Below are positions 35,588-44,963 of a stretch of DNA of 64,000 bases, piece by piece. The stretch's first letter is position 1; every line of letters begins with the position of its first letter. Under the pieces are notes generated by a model, which saw only the letters and a list, made by a program, of their open reading frames with translations, did no database searches and was not told the origin of the DNA. Both the position numbers and the translations under genes were made by a program. The stretch comes from Thiemannella venezuelensis (lineage in GTDB: Bacteria > Actinomycetota > Actinomycetes > Streptosporangiales > Streptosporangiaceae): the NCBI RefSeq assembly GCF_014203605.1, contig NZ_JACHJJ010000012.1, positions 124,001 to 188,000 of the forward strand. The letters are read 5' to 3'.

Positions 35588-37096
35588 TCAGGGGGCGGCG
35601 GAGCAGCCCGAGGGCTCCTGCGGAGCGGGGGCCGGACGGCCGATCGACGGCATGCCGAGCATCACGCCGGGGCCCTTGCCCGCCGGGGCGCCCTGGCGGG
35701 CCTGCCAGGCGTCGCCCGCCCGGGTCCGGCGGAGCTTCAGCACGGGACCGTCGGCGACCAGGTGGTGCGGGGCGGCGTAGGTGACCTCGACGGTCACCAT
35801 GTCACCCGGGCGCGGCGCCTCCGCGCCGGACCCGCCCGGGGAGAAGTGCACCAGGCGGTTGTCGGGGGCGCGGCCGGACAGGCGGTGGGTCGCCTCGTCC
35901 TTGCGGCCCTCGCCCTCGGCCACCAGGACCTCCAGCACCCGGCCGACCTGCTTCTTGTTCTCCTCCCAGGAGATCTCGTTCTGCAGGGCGACGAGCCGCT
36001 CGTAGCGCTCCTGCACGACCTCCTTGGGGATCTGGCCGTCCATGGTGGCGGCGGGGGTGCCGGGGCGGATGGAGTACTGGAAGGTGAAGGCGTTGGCGAA
36101 CCGCGACTCGCGCACCACGTCCAGCGTGCCCTGGAAGTCCTCCTCCGTCTCGCCGGGGAAGCCCACGATGATGTCGGTGGAGATCGCCGCGTCCGGCATC
36201 GCCGCGCGGACCCGCTCGATGATGCCCAGGTAGCGCTCGGCCCGGTAGGAGCGGCGCATCGCCTTCAGGACGCGGTCGGACCCGGACTGCAGCGGCATGT
36301 GGAGCTGGTGCATCACGTTGGGCGTCTCGGCCATCGCCGCGATGACGTCGTCGGTGAAGGCCGCCGGGTGCGGGCTGGTGAAGCGCACCCGCTCCAGGCC
36401 GTCGATCCCGCCGCAGGCCCGCAGGAGCTTGCCGAAGGCGAGCCGGTCGCCGAACTCGACGCCGTAGGTGTTGACGTTCTGCCCGAGCAGGGTGATCTCC
36501 AGGACACCCTGCTCGACCAGGGTCCGGACCTCGTTGAGGACGTCGCCGGGGCGGCGGTCCCGCTCCTTGCCGCGCAGCGACGGCACGATGCAGAACGTGC
36601 AGGTGTTGTTGCACCCCACCGAGATCGACACCCACGCGGCGTAGGCGGACTCGCGCTTGGTCGGCAGCGTGCTGGGGAAGGTCTCCAGGGACTCCCTGAT
36701 CTCGACCTGCGCCTCCCGCGCGACCCGCGCGCGCTCCAGGAGGACCGGGAGCGAGCCGATGTTGTGCGTGCCGAACACCACGTCGACCCAGGGCGCCCTC
36801 CGGACGATCTCGCCCTGGTCCTTCTGCGCGAGGCAGCCGCCCACGGCGATCTGCATGCCGGGGTTGCCGGTCTTCGCCGGGCGCAGGTGGCCGAGGTTGC
36901 CGTAGAGGCGGTTGTCGGCGTTCTCCCGCACGGCGCAGGTGTTGAACACGACCACGTCGGCCGTCTCCCCCTCTGCCGCGGGGACGTATCCCGCGTCCTC
37001 GAGGAGGCCCGACAGGCGCTCGGAGTCGTGCACGTTCATCTGGCACCCGTAGGTACGAACCTCGTACGTGCGGGCGCTCTCCACGGTGGCAGTCAT
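35588..37096 (-). CDS. miaB: tRNA-2-methylthio-N6-dimethylallyladenosine synthase
   Basis: 502 residues. N-terminal cluster ligands are Cys18 (TYGCQMN), Cys54 (FNTCAVRE) and Cys88 (VGGCLAQ). The radical SAM triad is Cys162, Cys166 and Cys169 in [18 protein letters not shown] domain (about 385-455) ends the enzyme, followed by about 40 extra Pro/Gly-rich residues. It adds the methylthio group to the tRNA A37 made by MiaA. This is a core gene of the locus; its promoter region is shared with the glutamate transporter. Confidence 0.97.
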   Translation of the reverse strand: MTATVESARTYEVRTYGCQMNVHDSERLSGLLEDAGYVPAAEGETADVVVFNTCAVRENADNRLYGNLGHLRPAKTGNPGMQIAVGGCLAQKDQGEIVRRAPWVDVVFGTHNIGSLPVLLERARVAREAQVEIRESLETFPSTLPTKRESAYAAWVSISVGCNNTCTFCIVPSLRGKERDRRPGDVLNEVRTLVEQGVLEITLLGQNVNTYGVEFGDRLAFGKLLRACGGIDGLERVRFTSPHPAAFTDDVIAAMAETPNVMHQLHMPLQSGSDRVLKAMRRSYRAERYLGIIERVRAAMPDAAISTDIIVGFPGETEEDFQGTLDVVRESRFANAFTFQYSIRPGTPAATMDGQIPKEVVQERYERLVALQNEISWEENKKQVGRVLEVLVAEGEGRKDEATHRLSGRAPDNRLVHFSPGGSGAEAPRPGDMVTVEVTYAAPHHLVADGPVLKLRRTRAGDAWQARQGAPAGKGPGVMLGMPSIGRPAPAPQEPSGCSAAP

Positions 37097-37227
37097 CTCA
37101 CAGACAAGGGTAGGCGCTCGGCCGACCTCCGGGTACGGCTCGCGCGGGCCGTACGGGGAGTGACGGATCGGCTACCATTGGCGAAGAGCGTCACCGTGCT
37201 GGAGCTTTCCGGGCCGCGGGGACCGGC

Positions 37228-37306
37228 GGACCACGGAGGACCGCAAAGGACCACAGGGGATCACGGGGGATCACGGGGACTGCAGAGGACCGCAGGGGAC
37301 CGCAGC
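37228..37306. repeat. Eight tandem 10-bp repeats between miaB and gluA
   Basis: GGA trinucleotides of a degenerate decamer (consensus about GGAYCRCRGG) recur at 37228, 37238, 37248, 37258, 37268, 37277, 37287 and 37297, so the period is 10, with one step of 9. Two units at 37257-37276 (GGGGATCACG) are identical. The array lies in the 366-base miaB-gluA gap, 157-235 bases before the gluA ATG. No protein is encoded; the rest of the gap shows no further recognised element. Confidence 0.8.
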
Positions 37307-37462
37307 CGCGGAGATCGGCCCGGACCGGTCGGCCGCGGCCACGACCCTTCTCCGGGCCCTCTCCGGCCCAGGTCCGGTATGACCCAGCCGTTGGCCGCCC
37401 GTGATCGGATCGGTACCGCAGGGTTAGCGCGAGTTGCCCTTTACAGAATTACGTTGTGACTC

Positions 37463-38218
37463 ATGACGGAGAACGGGGACGCGACTCCTCTTGTCGTGCT
37501 TGAAGGCGTCGACAAGCACTTCGGCAGCCTCCACGTGCTGCGCGACATCAACCTGACGATCTCGCGCGGCGAGGTGCTGGTCGTCATCGGCCCCTCGGGC
37601 GGCGGCAAGTCCACGCTCTGCCGGGCGATCAACCGGCTGGAGAGCATCGACGGCGGGACGATCCTGTTCGACGGGCGTCCGCTCCCCGAGGAGGGCAAGG
37701 CGCTGGCCAGGCTGAGGTCCGAGGTCGGCATGGTGTTCCAGTCCTTCAACCTGTTCGCGCACAAGACGATCCTGGAGAACGTCACGCTCGGGCCGATCAA
37801 GGTCAGGGGCGTCGCCAAGGCCCAGGCCGAGCAGCGCGGCATGGAGCTGCTGGAGCGGGTCGGCATCGGCGCCCAGGCGGCGAAGTACCCCGCGCAGCTC
37901 TCCGGCGGCCAGCAGCAGCGGGTCGCCATCGCCCGCGCGCTGGCCATGGACCCGAAGATGATCCTCTTCGACGAGCCGACCTCGGCGCTGGACCCGGAGA
38001 TGGTCCAGGAGGTGCTCGACGTCATGATCGGCCTGGCCCGCGACGGCATGACGATGATGGTCGTCACCCACGAGATGGGCTTCGCCCGGCGCGCGGCGAA
38101 CCGCGTGGTGTTCATGGCGGAGGGGCAGATCGTCGAGGAGAACACCCCCGACGAGTTCTTCACCAACGCCCGGACCGACCGGGCCAAGGACTTCCTTTCC
38201 AAGATCCTGACGCATTGA
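37463..38218 (+). CDS. gluA: Glutamate ABC transporter, ATP-binding protein
   Basis: 251 residues. Walker A is GPSGGGKST (Lys49), the Q-loop is in VGMVFQSFNLFAHKTILENV, the signature is LSGGQQQRVAIARA, Walker B is MILFDEPTSALD, and the H-loop is VVTHEMGFA. It is the polar amino-acid class of ATPase and powers the gluBCD system. No clear ribosome site precedes the ATG (TTGTGACTCATG), so a very short leader is possible. Confidence 0.93.
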   Translation: MTENGDATPLVVLEGVDKHFGSLHVLRDINLTISRGEVLVVIGPSGGGKSTLCRAINRLESIDGGTILFDGRPLPEEGKALARLRSEVGMVFQSFNLFAHKTILENVTLGPIKVRGVAKAQAEQRGMELLERVGIGAQAAKYPAQLSGGQQQRVAIARALAMDPKMILFDEPTSALDPEMVQEVLDVMIGLARDGMTMMVVTHEMGFARRAANRVVFMAEGQIVEENTPDEFFTNARTDRAKDFLSKILTH

Positions 38219-38266
38219 CCTCCCTGCCCGCTGCTGGTCACCCCAGATGAAGAAGAGGACGAAAAC

Positions 38267-39157
38267 ATGCGAGTAACGCGTATCGGCGCGGCGCTGGCCG
38301 CCGCGGGCATGCTCACCCTGGGCTTGGCGGCCTGCGGTGACGACGGCGGTGACGGCGGCGGCACCGCGGCGTACACCACGGTCGTCGACAAGGCCAAGGG
38401 CGCCAAGAAGCTGGTCGTCGGCACCAAGTGGGACCAGCCGAGCCTGGGCCTGAAGACCGGCGCCGAGCCGGAGGGCTTCGACGTCGACGTCGCCAAGTAC
38501 GTCGTCAAGGAGCTCGCGGGCGGCGCGGAGGTCGAGGTCGAGTGGAAGGAGTCGGCCTCCTCCAACCGCGAGGCGTTCCTCGAGAACGGCACCGTGGACA
38601 TCATCTTCGCCACCTACTCGATCACCGACAGCCGCAAGCAGAAGGTGACCTTCGGCGGGCCGTACATCGTGGCCCACCAGGACGTCATGGTCCGCGCCGA
38701 CGACAGCGCCATCACCAAGCCGCAGGACCTGGCGGGCAAGCGCATCTGCCAGGCGGCCGGCTCCAACTCCTACAAGCGGATCACCGACCCGCCGCCGGAC
38801 GGCGAGCTCGACCTGGACGCCCAGCTCGTGGGTGCCGCCAACTACTCCGAGTGCGTGCAGAAGCTCGGCGGCAACAACCTCGACGCGGTGACGACCGACG
38901 ACCTGATCCTGGCGGGCTTCGCCAAGCAGGCCAGCGCGGCCGGCGGGGGCTTCAAGATCCTCGGCCAGCCGTTCACCGACGAGAAGTACGGCGTCGGCCT
39001 GAAGAAGGGCGACACCAAGACGTGTGAGGCCGTCAACGCGGCCATCACCAAGATGTACCAGGACGGCACCGCCCAGAAGCTGTTCGAGAAGTGGTTCGCC
39101 GGGACCCAGGGCCTCACGGCTCCGACCGGCGCCCCGCAGTTCGAGCCCTGCGCCTGA
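38267..39157 (+). CDS. gluB: Glutamate-binding lipoprotein
   Basis: 296 residues with a lipoprotein signal (LGLAACG, Cys23) followed by a Gly/Asp linker. The solute-binding fold of family 3 is seen in LVVGTKWDQPSLGLK, GFDVDVAKYVVKEL, ATYSITDSRKQKVTFGGPYI and DDLILAGFAKQ. It captures glutamate outside and delivers it to GluCD. It is separated from gluC by a very stable hairpin, which may let it be made in excess. Confidence 0.92.
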   Translation: MRVTRIGAALAAAGMLTLGLAACGDDGGDGGGTAAYTTVVDKAKGAKKLVVGTKWDQPSLGLKTGAEPEGFDVDVAKYVVKELAGGAEVEVEWKESASSNREAFLENGTVDIIFATYSITDSRKQKVTFGGPYIVAHQDVMVRADDSAITKPQDLAGKRICQAAGSNSYKRITDPPPDGELDLDAQLVGAANYSECVQKLGGNNLDAVTTDDLILAGFAKQASAAGGGFKILGQPFTDEKYGVGLKKGDTKTCEAVNAAITKMYQDGTAQKLFEKWFAGTQGLTAPTGAPQFEPCA

Positions 39158-39168
39158 TCCTGCCGCAC

Positions 39169-39210
39169 GCGGCGGCCGGTGACCCGGGAGACCGGGTCAC
39201 CGGCCGCCGC
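39169..39210 (+). other. 19-bp perfect stem-loop with GAGA tetraloop between gluB and gluC
   Basis: Bases 39169-39187 pair perfectly with 39192-39210, leaving the loop GAGA, a GNRA-type tetraloop. It fills the 73-base gap after the binding-protein gene and has no T-run. Such hairpins commonly stabilise or partially end the binding-protein message. Confidence 0.85.
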
Positions 39211-39230
39211 CGTCCCCTTGGTGGAGCACG

Positions 39231-39899
39231 ATGGACGATCTGATCAAATATGCGCCGGACCTGCTGGCGGGCTTCCTGAAGAACGTGCAGCTCTCGGCGG
39301 TCTGCGCGGTCCTCTCCCTGATCCTCGGCACGGTCCTGGTCTCCATGCGGGTGTCGCCGACGCCGGTCCTGCGCGCGGCGGGAACCGCCTACGTCAACAT
39401 CGTGCGCAACACCCCGCTGACACTGGTGCTGGCCTTCTCCGCGCTCGGTCTCAGCGACACACTCGACGTGACCTTCTCCGACGATCCCGGCAGCAACAGC
39501 TTCTGGCTGGTGGTCCTGGGACTGTCCCTCTACACGGCGACCTTCGTCTGCGAGGCGCTCCGGTCGGGCATCAACACGGTCCCGATGGGGCAGGCGGAGG
39601 CGGCCCGCGCCATCGGGCTCACCTTCCTCCAGTCCCTGACCATGATCATTCTCCCGCAGGCGTTCCGCGCCGTCATCGCCCCCCTGGGAAGTGTGATCAT
39701 CGCGATGATCAAGAACACCACGGTGGCGATCGCCGCCGGCTACCTGGCCGAGTCCGCGTTCGTCATGAAGGACACCTTCGACGACACCGGAGTGTCGATC
39801 CCCATCTTCCTCGGGATCGTCGTCGCGTTCATGATCATAACTCTGCCGATCGGGTTCCTCACCGGCTGGCTGGCGAACCGGCTGGCGGTGGCCCGATGA
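39231..39899 (+). CDS. gluC: Glutamate ABC transporter permease GluC
   Basis: 222 residues with about five membrane helices of the HisM-type polar amino-acid permease. The coupling-helix signature is EALRSGINTVPMGQAEAARAIGL, followed by IILPQAFRAVIAPLGSVIIA. YVNIVRNTPLTLVL opens the core. It forms the channel with GluD. Its stop overlaps the gluD ATG by four bases (ATGA). Confidence 0.93.
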   Translation: MDDLIKYAPDLLAGFLKNVQLSAVCAVLSLILGTVLVSMRVSPTPVLRAAGTAYVNIVRNTPLTLVLAFSALGLSDTLDVTFSDDPGSNSFWLVVLGLSLYTATFVCEALRSGINTVPMGQAEAARAIGLTFLQSLTMIILPQAFRAVIAPLGSVIIAMIKNTTVAIAAGYLAESAFVMKDTFDDTGVSIPIFLGIVVAFMIITLPIGFLTGWLANRLAVAR

Positions 39900-40795
39900 G
39901 CTCGCAGGCCAACGTCCTGTTCGACACGCCGGGCCCGCGTGCCCGGCTGCGCAACAACATCCTGACCCTGCTCGCCACGGTCGCGATCCTCTACGCCCTC
40001 TACGCCGTCTACGCCAAGTTCGACGCGAGGGGCCAGTGGGAGGGGCGGATCTGGCAGCCGTTCCTGGAGCCGTACACGTGGACGGGATACATCATCCCGG
40101 GCCTGCTCGGCACCCTGAAGGCCGCCGGGCTCGGCGCGGTGTTCGCGCTGATCTTCGGCGCGGTCTTCGGCATCGCCCGGCTCTCGGACCACCGGTGGAT
40201 CAGGCTGCCCGCCGGGATGATCGTGGAGACCTTCCGCGCGATCCCCCTGCTGCTGCTGATCTTCTTCCTCTTCTACCTCGCGCCCAGCGTGCTCGGCGGT
40301 GGCGACTACACGCTGATCGCGCTGGTGACCGGTCTGGCCCTCTACAACGGGTCCGTACTGGCCGAGGTCGTCCGCGCGGGCATCCGGGCCGTGCCCAGGG
40401 GGCAGGCCGAGGCGGCCTACGCGATCGGCCTGCGCAAGGGCGGGGTGATGCGGCTGGTCCTGCTCCCGCAGGCGGTGACCGCGATGATGCCGGCGATCGT
40501 CAGCCAGCTCGTCGTGCTTCTCAAGGACACGGCGCTGGGCTACATCATCGCCTACGTCGATCTGCTGAACTACGGCTTCAAAATCATTCCCGCGGTTCAC
40601 TTCGGGTCCCTCATCCCCGCCGCCATCGTCATCGGGGTCATCTACGTCGGCCTCAACATGGCGCTCAGCGCCCTGGCCACCTGGCTGGAGAAGCGCAGCC
40701 GCCGCAGCCGCAAGACGTCCGCCAAGCCGGTCGTCCCGCCGGGGGCGGCCGTGGCGCCGGGCGTCGGCAGCAGCACGAAGGCCATCGTGGACTGA
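39896..40795 (+). CDS. gluD: Glutamate ABC transporter permease GluD
   Basis: 299 residues from ATG 39896, which overlaps the gluC stop. A cytoplasmic N-terminus of about 20 residues and an extra first helix (ILTLLATVAILYALYAVYAKF) precede the permease core, with ETFRAIPLLLLIFFLFYLAPS and the coupling motif EVVRAGIRAVPRGQAEAAYAIGLRKGGVMRLVLLPQA as its key parts. A basic tail (EKRSRRSRK) follows the last helix. The longer frame upstream overlaps gluC and is shadow. Confidence 0.93.
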   Translation: MSSQANVLFDTPGPRARLRNNILTLLATVAILYALYAVYAKFDARGQWEGRIWQPFLEPYTWTGYIIPGLLGTLKAAGLGAVFALIFGAVFGIARLSDHRWIRLPAGMIVETFRAIPLLLLIFFLFYLAPSVLGGGDYTLIALVTGLALYNGSVLAEVVRAGIRAVPRGQAEAAYAIGLRKGGVMRLVLLPQAVTAMMPAIVSQLVVLLKDTALGYIIAYVDLLNYGFKIIPAVHFGSLIPAAIVIGVIYVGLNMALSALATWLEKRSRRSRKTSAKPVVPPGAAVAPGVGSSTKAIVD

Positions 40796-40812
40796 CCCGG
40801 TCCCGGCCCTGA

Positions 40813-40848
40813 TGCGGGGCGGCCGCCCATCCGGGTGGCCGCCCCGCA
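40813..40848 (+). terminator. Terminator hairpin of the glutamate operon
   Basis: TGCGGGGCGGCC (40813-40824) pairs perfectly with GGCCGCCCCGCA (40837-40848) around a 12-base loop, 17 bases after the gluD stop. The stem is very GC-rich and no T-run follows, as is usual for actinobacteria. Confidence 0.7.
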
Positions 40849-41036
40849 CCGTTCCCCGGCCCAGAGGCTCTCCCGGCAGCCGTGCCATGCCGTTCCCTGC
40901 CGCACGGCCGTGCCGGCCGCCGCCTCCCGGCGGTCCCGCACGACCCGGACAGCGGAAACCCGGCGTTCCGCATATCCGAAACACGGTGCGCGCCGTACCC
41001 GGCGACACGCGGCGCGATATCGGGCAGGATTACGCC

Positions 41037-42938
41037 ATGCCCGCAGAGCGTGATGTCCTGCCGTACGCCGCCTGGCCCTCCCCCGTCTCCACCTCCGACG
41101 TCGCCCGCTCAGGACTGCACCTGGGTTTCCCGACCGTGCTGGGCGAGGAGGTGTGGTGGAGTGAGGACCGGCCCGCCGAGGGCGGGCGGACCACGATCGT
41201 GCACCGGAGCGCCGACGGCACGCGCTGCGAGCTGCTGTCCGCGCCGTGGAGCGCCCGGACCCGCGTGCACGAGTACGGCGGGCGCTCCTACGCGGTGGTC
41301 CCCGACGACGACCCGGCCGGAGAAGCCGGCAGGAGCGTCGTCTTCGCCAACCAGTCCGACCAGCGGCTCTACCTGCTGGCCCCCGGCGCCGACCCCCGGC
41401 CGATCACCCCGGAACCCGACGTGGAGGCCGGCCTCCGCTACGCGGACCCGGTCGTCCGGGACGGGCAGATCTGGTGCGTGCAGGAGCGCCACCACGACGG
41501 CAAGGTCAGCCGGTCGATCGTCTCCATCCCCCTGCACGGCGGGGCCGAGCCCCGCGAGCGGGCCGGCGGGTGCGACTTCTACGCCTCTCCCGCGCTCTCC
41601 CCCGACGGCGAGCACCTGGCCTACATCTGCTGGAACCACCCCCGCATGCCGTGGAACGGCACCGAGCTGCGGATCACCCGGCTGGCCGACGGCCACTCCT
41701 GGACCGTCAAGGGCGGCTCGTCCGAGTCCGTGCTCGCCCCGCAGTGGCGCGACGACCGCAACCTCTACCTGGTCTCCGACTGGTCGGGCTGGTGGAACCT
41801 CTACCGGATCGGCATCTACGGCACCTCCTCCCAGGCGCTGCACCCGGCCGAGGAGGAGTTCGCCGGGCCGCTCTGGCAGCTCGGCGGCGCGCCGTACGCC
41901 GTGCTGGACGACGGGCGGCTCGCGGTCCTGCACGGCCAGGGCGACCTGCGGCTGGCCGTCCTCGACCCCGACGACGGCACGCTCACCGACCTGGACGTGC
42001 CCTACGGCGGCTGGCTCCCCATGCTGGCCTCCGACGGGCGCACCCTCGCCGGGATCGGGTACGGCCCCGCGGTGCCCCGGTCGGTCGTCCGGGTGGACCC
42101 GGTGACCGGGCGGGTGGAGGGCCTCCGGCGCGACGTCGACGAACTGCCCGACGTCGCCTACCTGCCGGTCCCGCGGGCCGTGGAGGTCGAGGGGCGGTTC
42201 GGCCGCCGGGTGCACGCCTTCGTCTACCCGCCGTCGAACCCGCAGGCCGCCGGCGAGGGCGCGCCACCGTACGTCGTGTTCGTCCACGGGGGTCCCACCG
42301 GGCACAGCACGACGGCGCTCGACCTGGAGAAGGCCTTCTTCACCAGCCGGGGCATCGGCGTGATCGACGTCAACTACGGCGGCTCCACCGGGTACGGCCG
42401 CGCCTACCGCGACCGGCTGCGCGGGCAGTGGGGCGTCGTCGACGTGGAGGACTCGATCGCGGCGGCCGAGTGGCTGGCCGCCGAGGGGCTGGCCGACCCG
42501 GCGCGGATCGCGATCCGGGGCGGCAGCGCCGGCGGCTGGACCGTCATGGCGGCCTGCGCGGTCTCCGGCACGTTCGCCGGGGGCGTCTCCTACTACGGGG
42601 TGAGCGCCCTGGGCCCGTTCGCCGAGACCACCCACGACTTCGAGTCCCGCTACGTCGAGTGGCTGGTCGGCCCCTCCGACCCCGCCCTGTACGGCTCCCG
42701 CGAGCCCCTCGGCCAGGTCTCCGGGGTGAGCTGCCCCATGCTCCTGCTGCAGGGCCTGGCCGACCCGGTGGTCCCGGCGGCCCAGTCGCAGGCCTTCGCC
42801 GACGCCCTGGCCGAGCGCGGCGTGCCCTGCACCTACCTCACGTTCGAGGGAGAGTCCCACGGCTTCCGCCGCGCCGAGACCCGCAGCGCGGCGCTGGCCA
42901 CCGAGTTCGCCTTCTACCAGCAGATCTTCCTCACCTGA
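41037..42938 (+). CDS. S9-family prolyl oligopeptidase-type peptidase
   Basis: 633 residues from ATG 41037 (AGGA upstream). The N-terminal beta-propeller region (about 50-370) contains repeated blade motifs such as SPALSPDGEHLAYICWNHP. The alpha/beta hydrolase domain (about 380-633) has Ser497 in GGSAGGWT, Asp576 in GLADPVVP and His608 in ESHGFR. No signal peptide, so likely cytoplasmic. It cleaves peptides after the propeller filter; acylaminoacyl-peptidase or dipeptidyl activity cannot be told apart. It lies between gluD and rny as in other actinomycetes. Confidence 0.9.
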   Translation: MPAERDVLPYAAWPSPVSTSDVARSGLHLGFPTVLGEEVWWSEDRPAEGGRTTIVHRSADGTRCELLSAPWSARTRVHEYGGRSYAVVPDDDPAGEAGRSVVFANQSDQRLYLLAPGADPRPITPEPDVEAGLRYADPVVRDGQIWCVQERHHDGKVSRSIVSIPLHGGAEPRERAGGCDFYASPALSPDGEHLAYICWNHPRMPWNGTELRITRLADGHSWTVKGGSSESVLAPQWRDDRNLYLVSDWSGWWNLYRIGIYGTSSQALHPAEEEFAGPLWQLGGAPYAVLDDGRLAVLHGQGDLRLAVLDPDDGTLTDLDVPYGGWLPMLASDGRTLAGIGYGPAVPRSVVRVDPVTGRVEGLRRDVDELPDVAYLPVPRAVEVEGRFGRRVHAFVYPPSNPQAAGEGAPPYVVFVHGGPTGHSTTALDLEKAFFTSRGIGVIDVNYGGSTGYGRAYRDRLRGQWGVVDVEDSIAAAEWLAAEGLADPARIAIRGGSAGGWTVMAACAVSGTFAGGVSYYGVSALGPFAETTHDFESRYVEWLVGPSDPALYGSREPLGQVSGVSCPMLLLQGLADPVVPAAQSQAFADALAERGVPCTYLTFEGESHGFRRAETRSAALATEFAFYQQIFLT

Positions 42939-42990
42939 CCCGCCGCGGTGCGTCAGCGGGCGGCGGCGACCGGCCTCACGCCGCGTCGCG

Positions 42991-44676
42991 TCAGCGGGCG
43001 AACTCGGTGGCGCGCGACTCGCGGACGACGGTGATGCGGATCTGGCCGGGATAGGTGAGCTCCTCCTCGACCTGCTTGGCCACGTCCCGGGCGATCACCG
43101 ACGCCTGGATGTCGTCGACGGAGTCGGGCTTCACCATGACCCGGATCTCGCGTCCCGCCTGCATGGCGAAGACCTTCTCCACGCCCACGTGAGACTGGGC
43201 GATCTCCTCCAGCCGCTCCAGCCGCTTGACGTAGGCCTCCAGCGACTCGCGCCGCGCGCCGGGCCGCCCGCCGCTGATCGCGTCGGCGGCCTGGGTGAGG
43301 ACCGCCTCGACCGTGCGGACCTCGACCTCGTTGTGGTGCGCCTCGATCGCGTGGACCACGTCCTCGTGCTCGCCGTACCGGCGGGCGATCTCCGCACCGA
43401 TCAGCGCGTGGCTGCCCTCGACCTCGTGGGTCAGGGCCTTGCCGATGTCGTGCAGCAGCGTGCAGCGCTTCAGCAGCATCTGGTCCAGGCGCAGCTCGGC
43501 GGCCATGATCCCGGCGATGTGCGCGGACTCGACGAGATGGCCGAGCACGTTCTGGCCGTAGGAGGTGCGGTAGCGGAGCTGGCCGAGCAAGGTGACCAGT
43601 TCGGGGTGCATGTCGGTGATGCCGAGCTCCACCAGGGCGTCCTCGCCCGCGCGCACGCACAGCTCCTGGACCTCGGCCCGGCTGCGCTCGTAGGCGTCCT
43701 CGATGCGCTGCGGGTGGATGCGGCCGTCGAGGACGAGTTTCTCCAGGGTCAGCCGGGCGGTCTCCCGGCGGACCGGGTCGAAGCAGGACAGCAGCACCGC
43801 CTCGGGAGTGTCGTCGATGATGAGGTTGACGCCGGTGGTCGACTCGAAGGCGCGGATGTTGCGGCCCTCGCGGCCGATGATGCGGCCCTTCATCTCGTCG
43901 CCCGGCAGGTGCAGGACGCTGACCACGGACTCGGCGGTCTGCTCGGCGGCCACGCGCTGCACCGCCAGGGTGACGATCTTGGTTGCGCGCTTCTCGCCCT
44001 CCCTGCGGGCCTCGCCCTCGATCTCCCGGACGATCAGCGCGGCCTCGCGCTTGGCCTGGTTCTCGATCTCCCGGACCAGCTCGGCCTTGGCCTGGGTGCC
44101 GGTGAGCCCGGCCACCCGCTCCAGGACGGCCCTGCGCTCCTGGGAGAGCCGGTCGAGCTCCTCGCGGCGGTCGGCCAGCTCGGTCTCGGTCTCGGCGAGC
44201 TTGCGCGCCCGCTCGGCCTGGCGCCGGGCCTCCTCGTCGAGCCGCTGCTCCCGCTCGGCCAGCCGGTTCTCCCGCCGCTCCAGATCGGAGCGGAGCTCCT
44301 TGAGCTCGTATTTGAGCACCTGGCTCTCGGCCTCGACCTCCTTGCGCAGCTGGGCGGCGCTCTCCGCGGCGGCCTCGGAGCGGCGCAGGATCACCTCGGC
44401 CTCCTGCTCCGAACGGCGCACGGCCTCGGCGGCCTGCTGCTCGGAACGGCGGAAGATCTCCGTGGCCTCCTGCTCGGCCTTGACGCGGATCTCGGCCGCC
44501 TCGCGCCTGGCCTCCTCCAGCTCACTCTGGATCTCGGCCAGTTGCTCGGGAGAGGGCCCGATCGGCCGGCCCGTCATCCCCCCGGTACGGCGCAGCAGGA
44601 CGACCAGCGCGGTCATCGTCACTCCGGCGAGAACCACCATCGCCCCGGCCAACACGATGACCACCACGGGCTCCAT
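42991..44676 (-). CDS. rny: Ribonuclease Y
   Basis: 561 residues. An N-terminal membrane helix (VVVIVLAGAMVVLAGVTMTALVVLL) is followed by a long coiled coil of about 180 residues rich in Glu/Arg/Ala (EQEATEIFRRSEQQAAEAVR). The KH domain contains MKGRIIGREGRNIRAFE, and the HD domain has His409/Asp410 in LLHDIGKALTHEVEGSHA. The enzyme is a membrane-bound endoribonuclease that starts mRNA decay. The convergent S9 gene ends 52 bases away, and a 13-base piece of its 3' end (GCGTCAGCGGGCG) is repeated at 42951. Confidence 0.95.
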   Translation of the reverse strand: MEPVVVIVLAGAMVVLAGVTMTALVVLLRRTGGMTGRPIGPSPEQLAEIQSELEEARREAAEIRVKAEQEATEIFRRSEQQAAEAVRRSEQEAEVILRRSEAAAESAAQLRKEVEAESQVLKYELKELRSDLERRENRLAEREQRLDEEARRQAERARKLAETETELADRREELDRLSQERRAVLERVAGLTGTQAKAELVREIENQAKREAALIVREIEGEARREGEKRATKIVTLAVQRVAAEQTAESVVSVLHLPGDEMKGRIIGREGRNIRAFESTTGVNLIIDDTPEAVLLSCFDPVRRETARLTLEKLVLDGRIHPQRIEDAYERSRAEVQELCVRAGEDALVELGITDMHPELVTLLGQLRYRTSYGQNVLGHLVESAHIAGIMAAELRLDQMLLKRCTLLHDIGKALTHEVEGSHALIGAEIARRYGEHEDVVHAIEAHHNEVEVRTVEAVLTQAADAISGGRPGARRESLEAYVKRLERLEEIAQSHVGVEKVFAMQAGREIRVMVKPDSVDDIQASVIARDVAKQVEEELTYPGQIRITVVRESRATEFAR

Positions 44677-44963
44677 GTGCGCCCCGCCCTCCTCGCGTCG
44701 CCGACATCGAGCACACGAGGGTCACACGCACGGCACGAAAGCCCAAGCGGTGTCGCCACCGGGGCAGATATCAACTCCGGACGGGCGCCGCACCAGCTCA
44801 TGCCGCCGACACTCCGCCTGCCCGCGCTGCCACGTCTGCTCGTCCGTAGTTCACCGTTATGACAATCCGCGCTGCGCGGAGTAACTCCTCACTGCCGTCG
44901 AGATTAAGCGTCAAAGTGGTAACGGGCAAGCAAAGACCCACTGACGCACATGTTTGGACAGAA

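Noticed and set aside
37228-37306. CRISPR-like array
   Set aside because: Units are 10 bases with no spacers and no cas genes nearby, so it is a simple tandem repeat.
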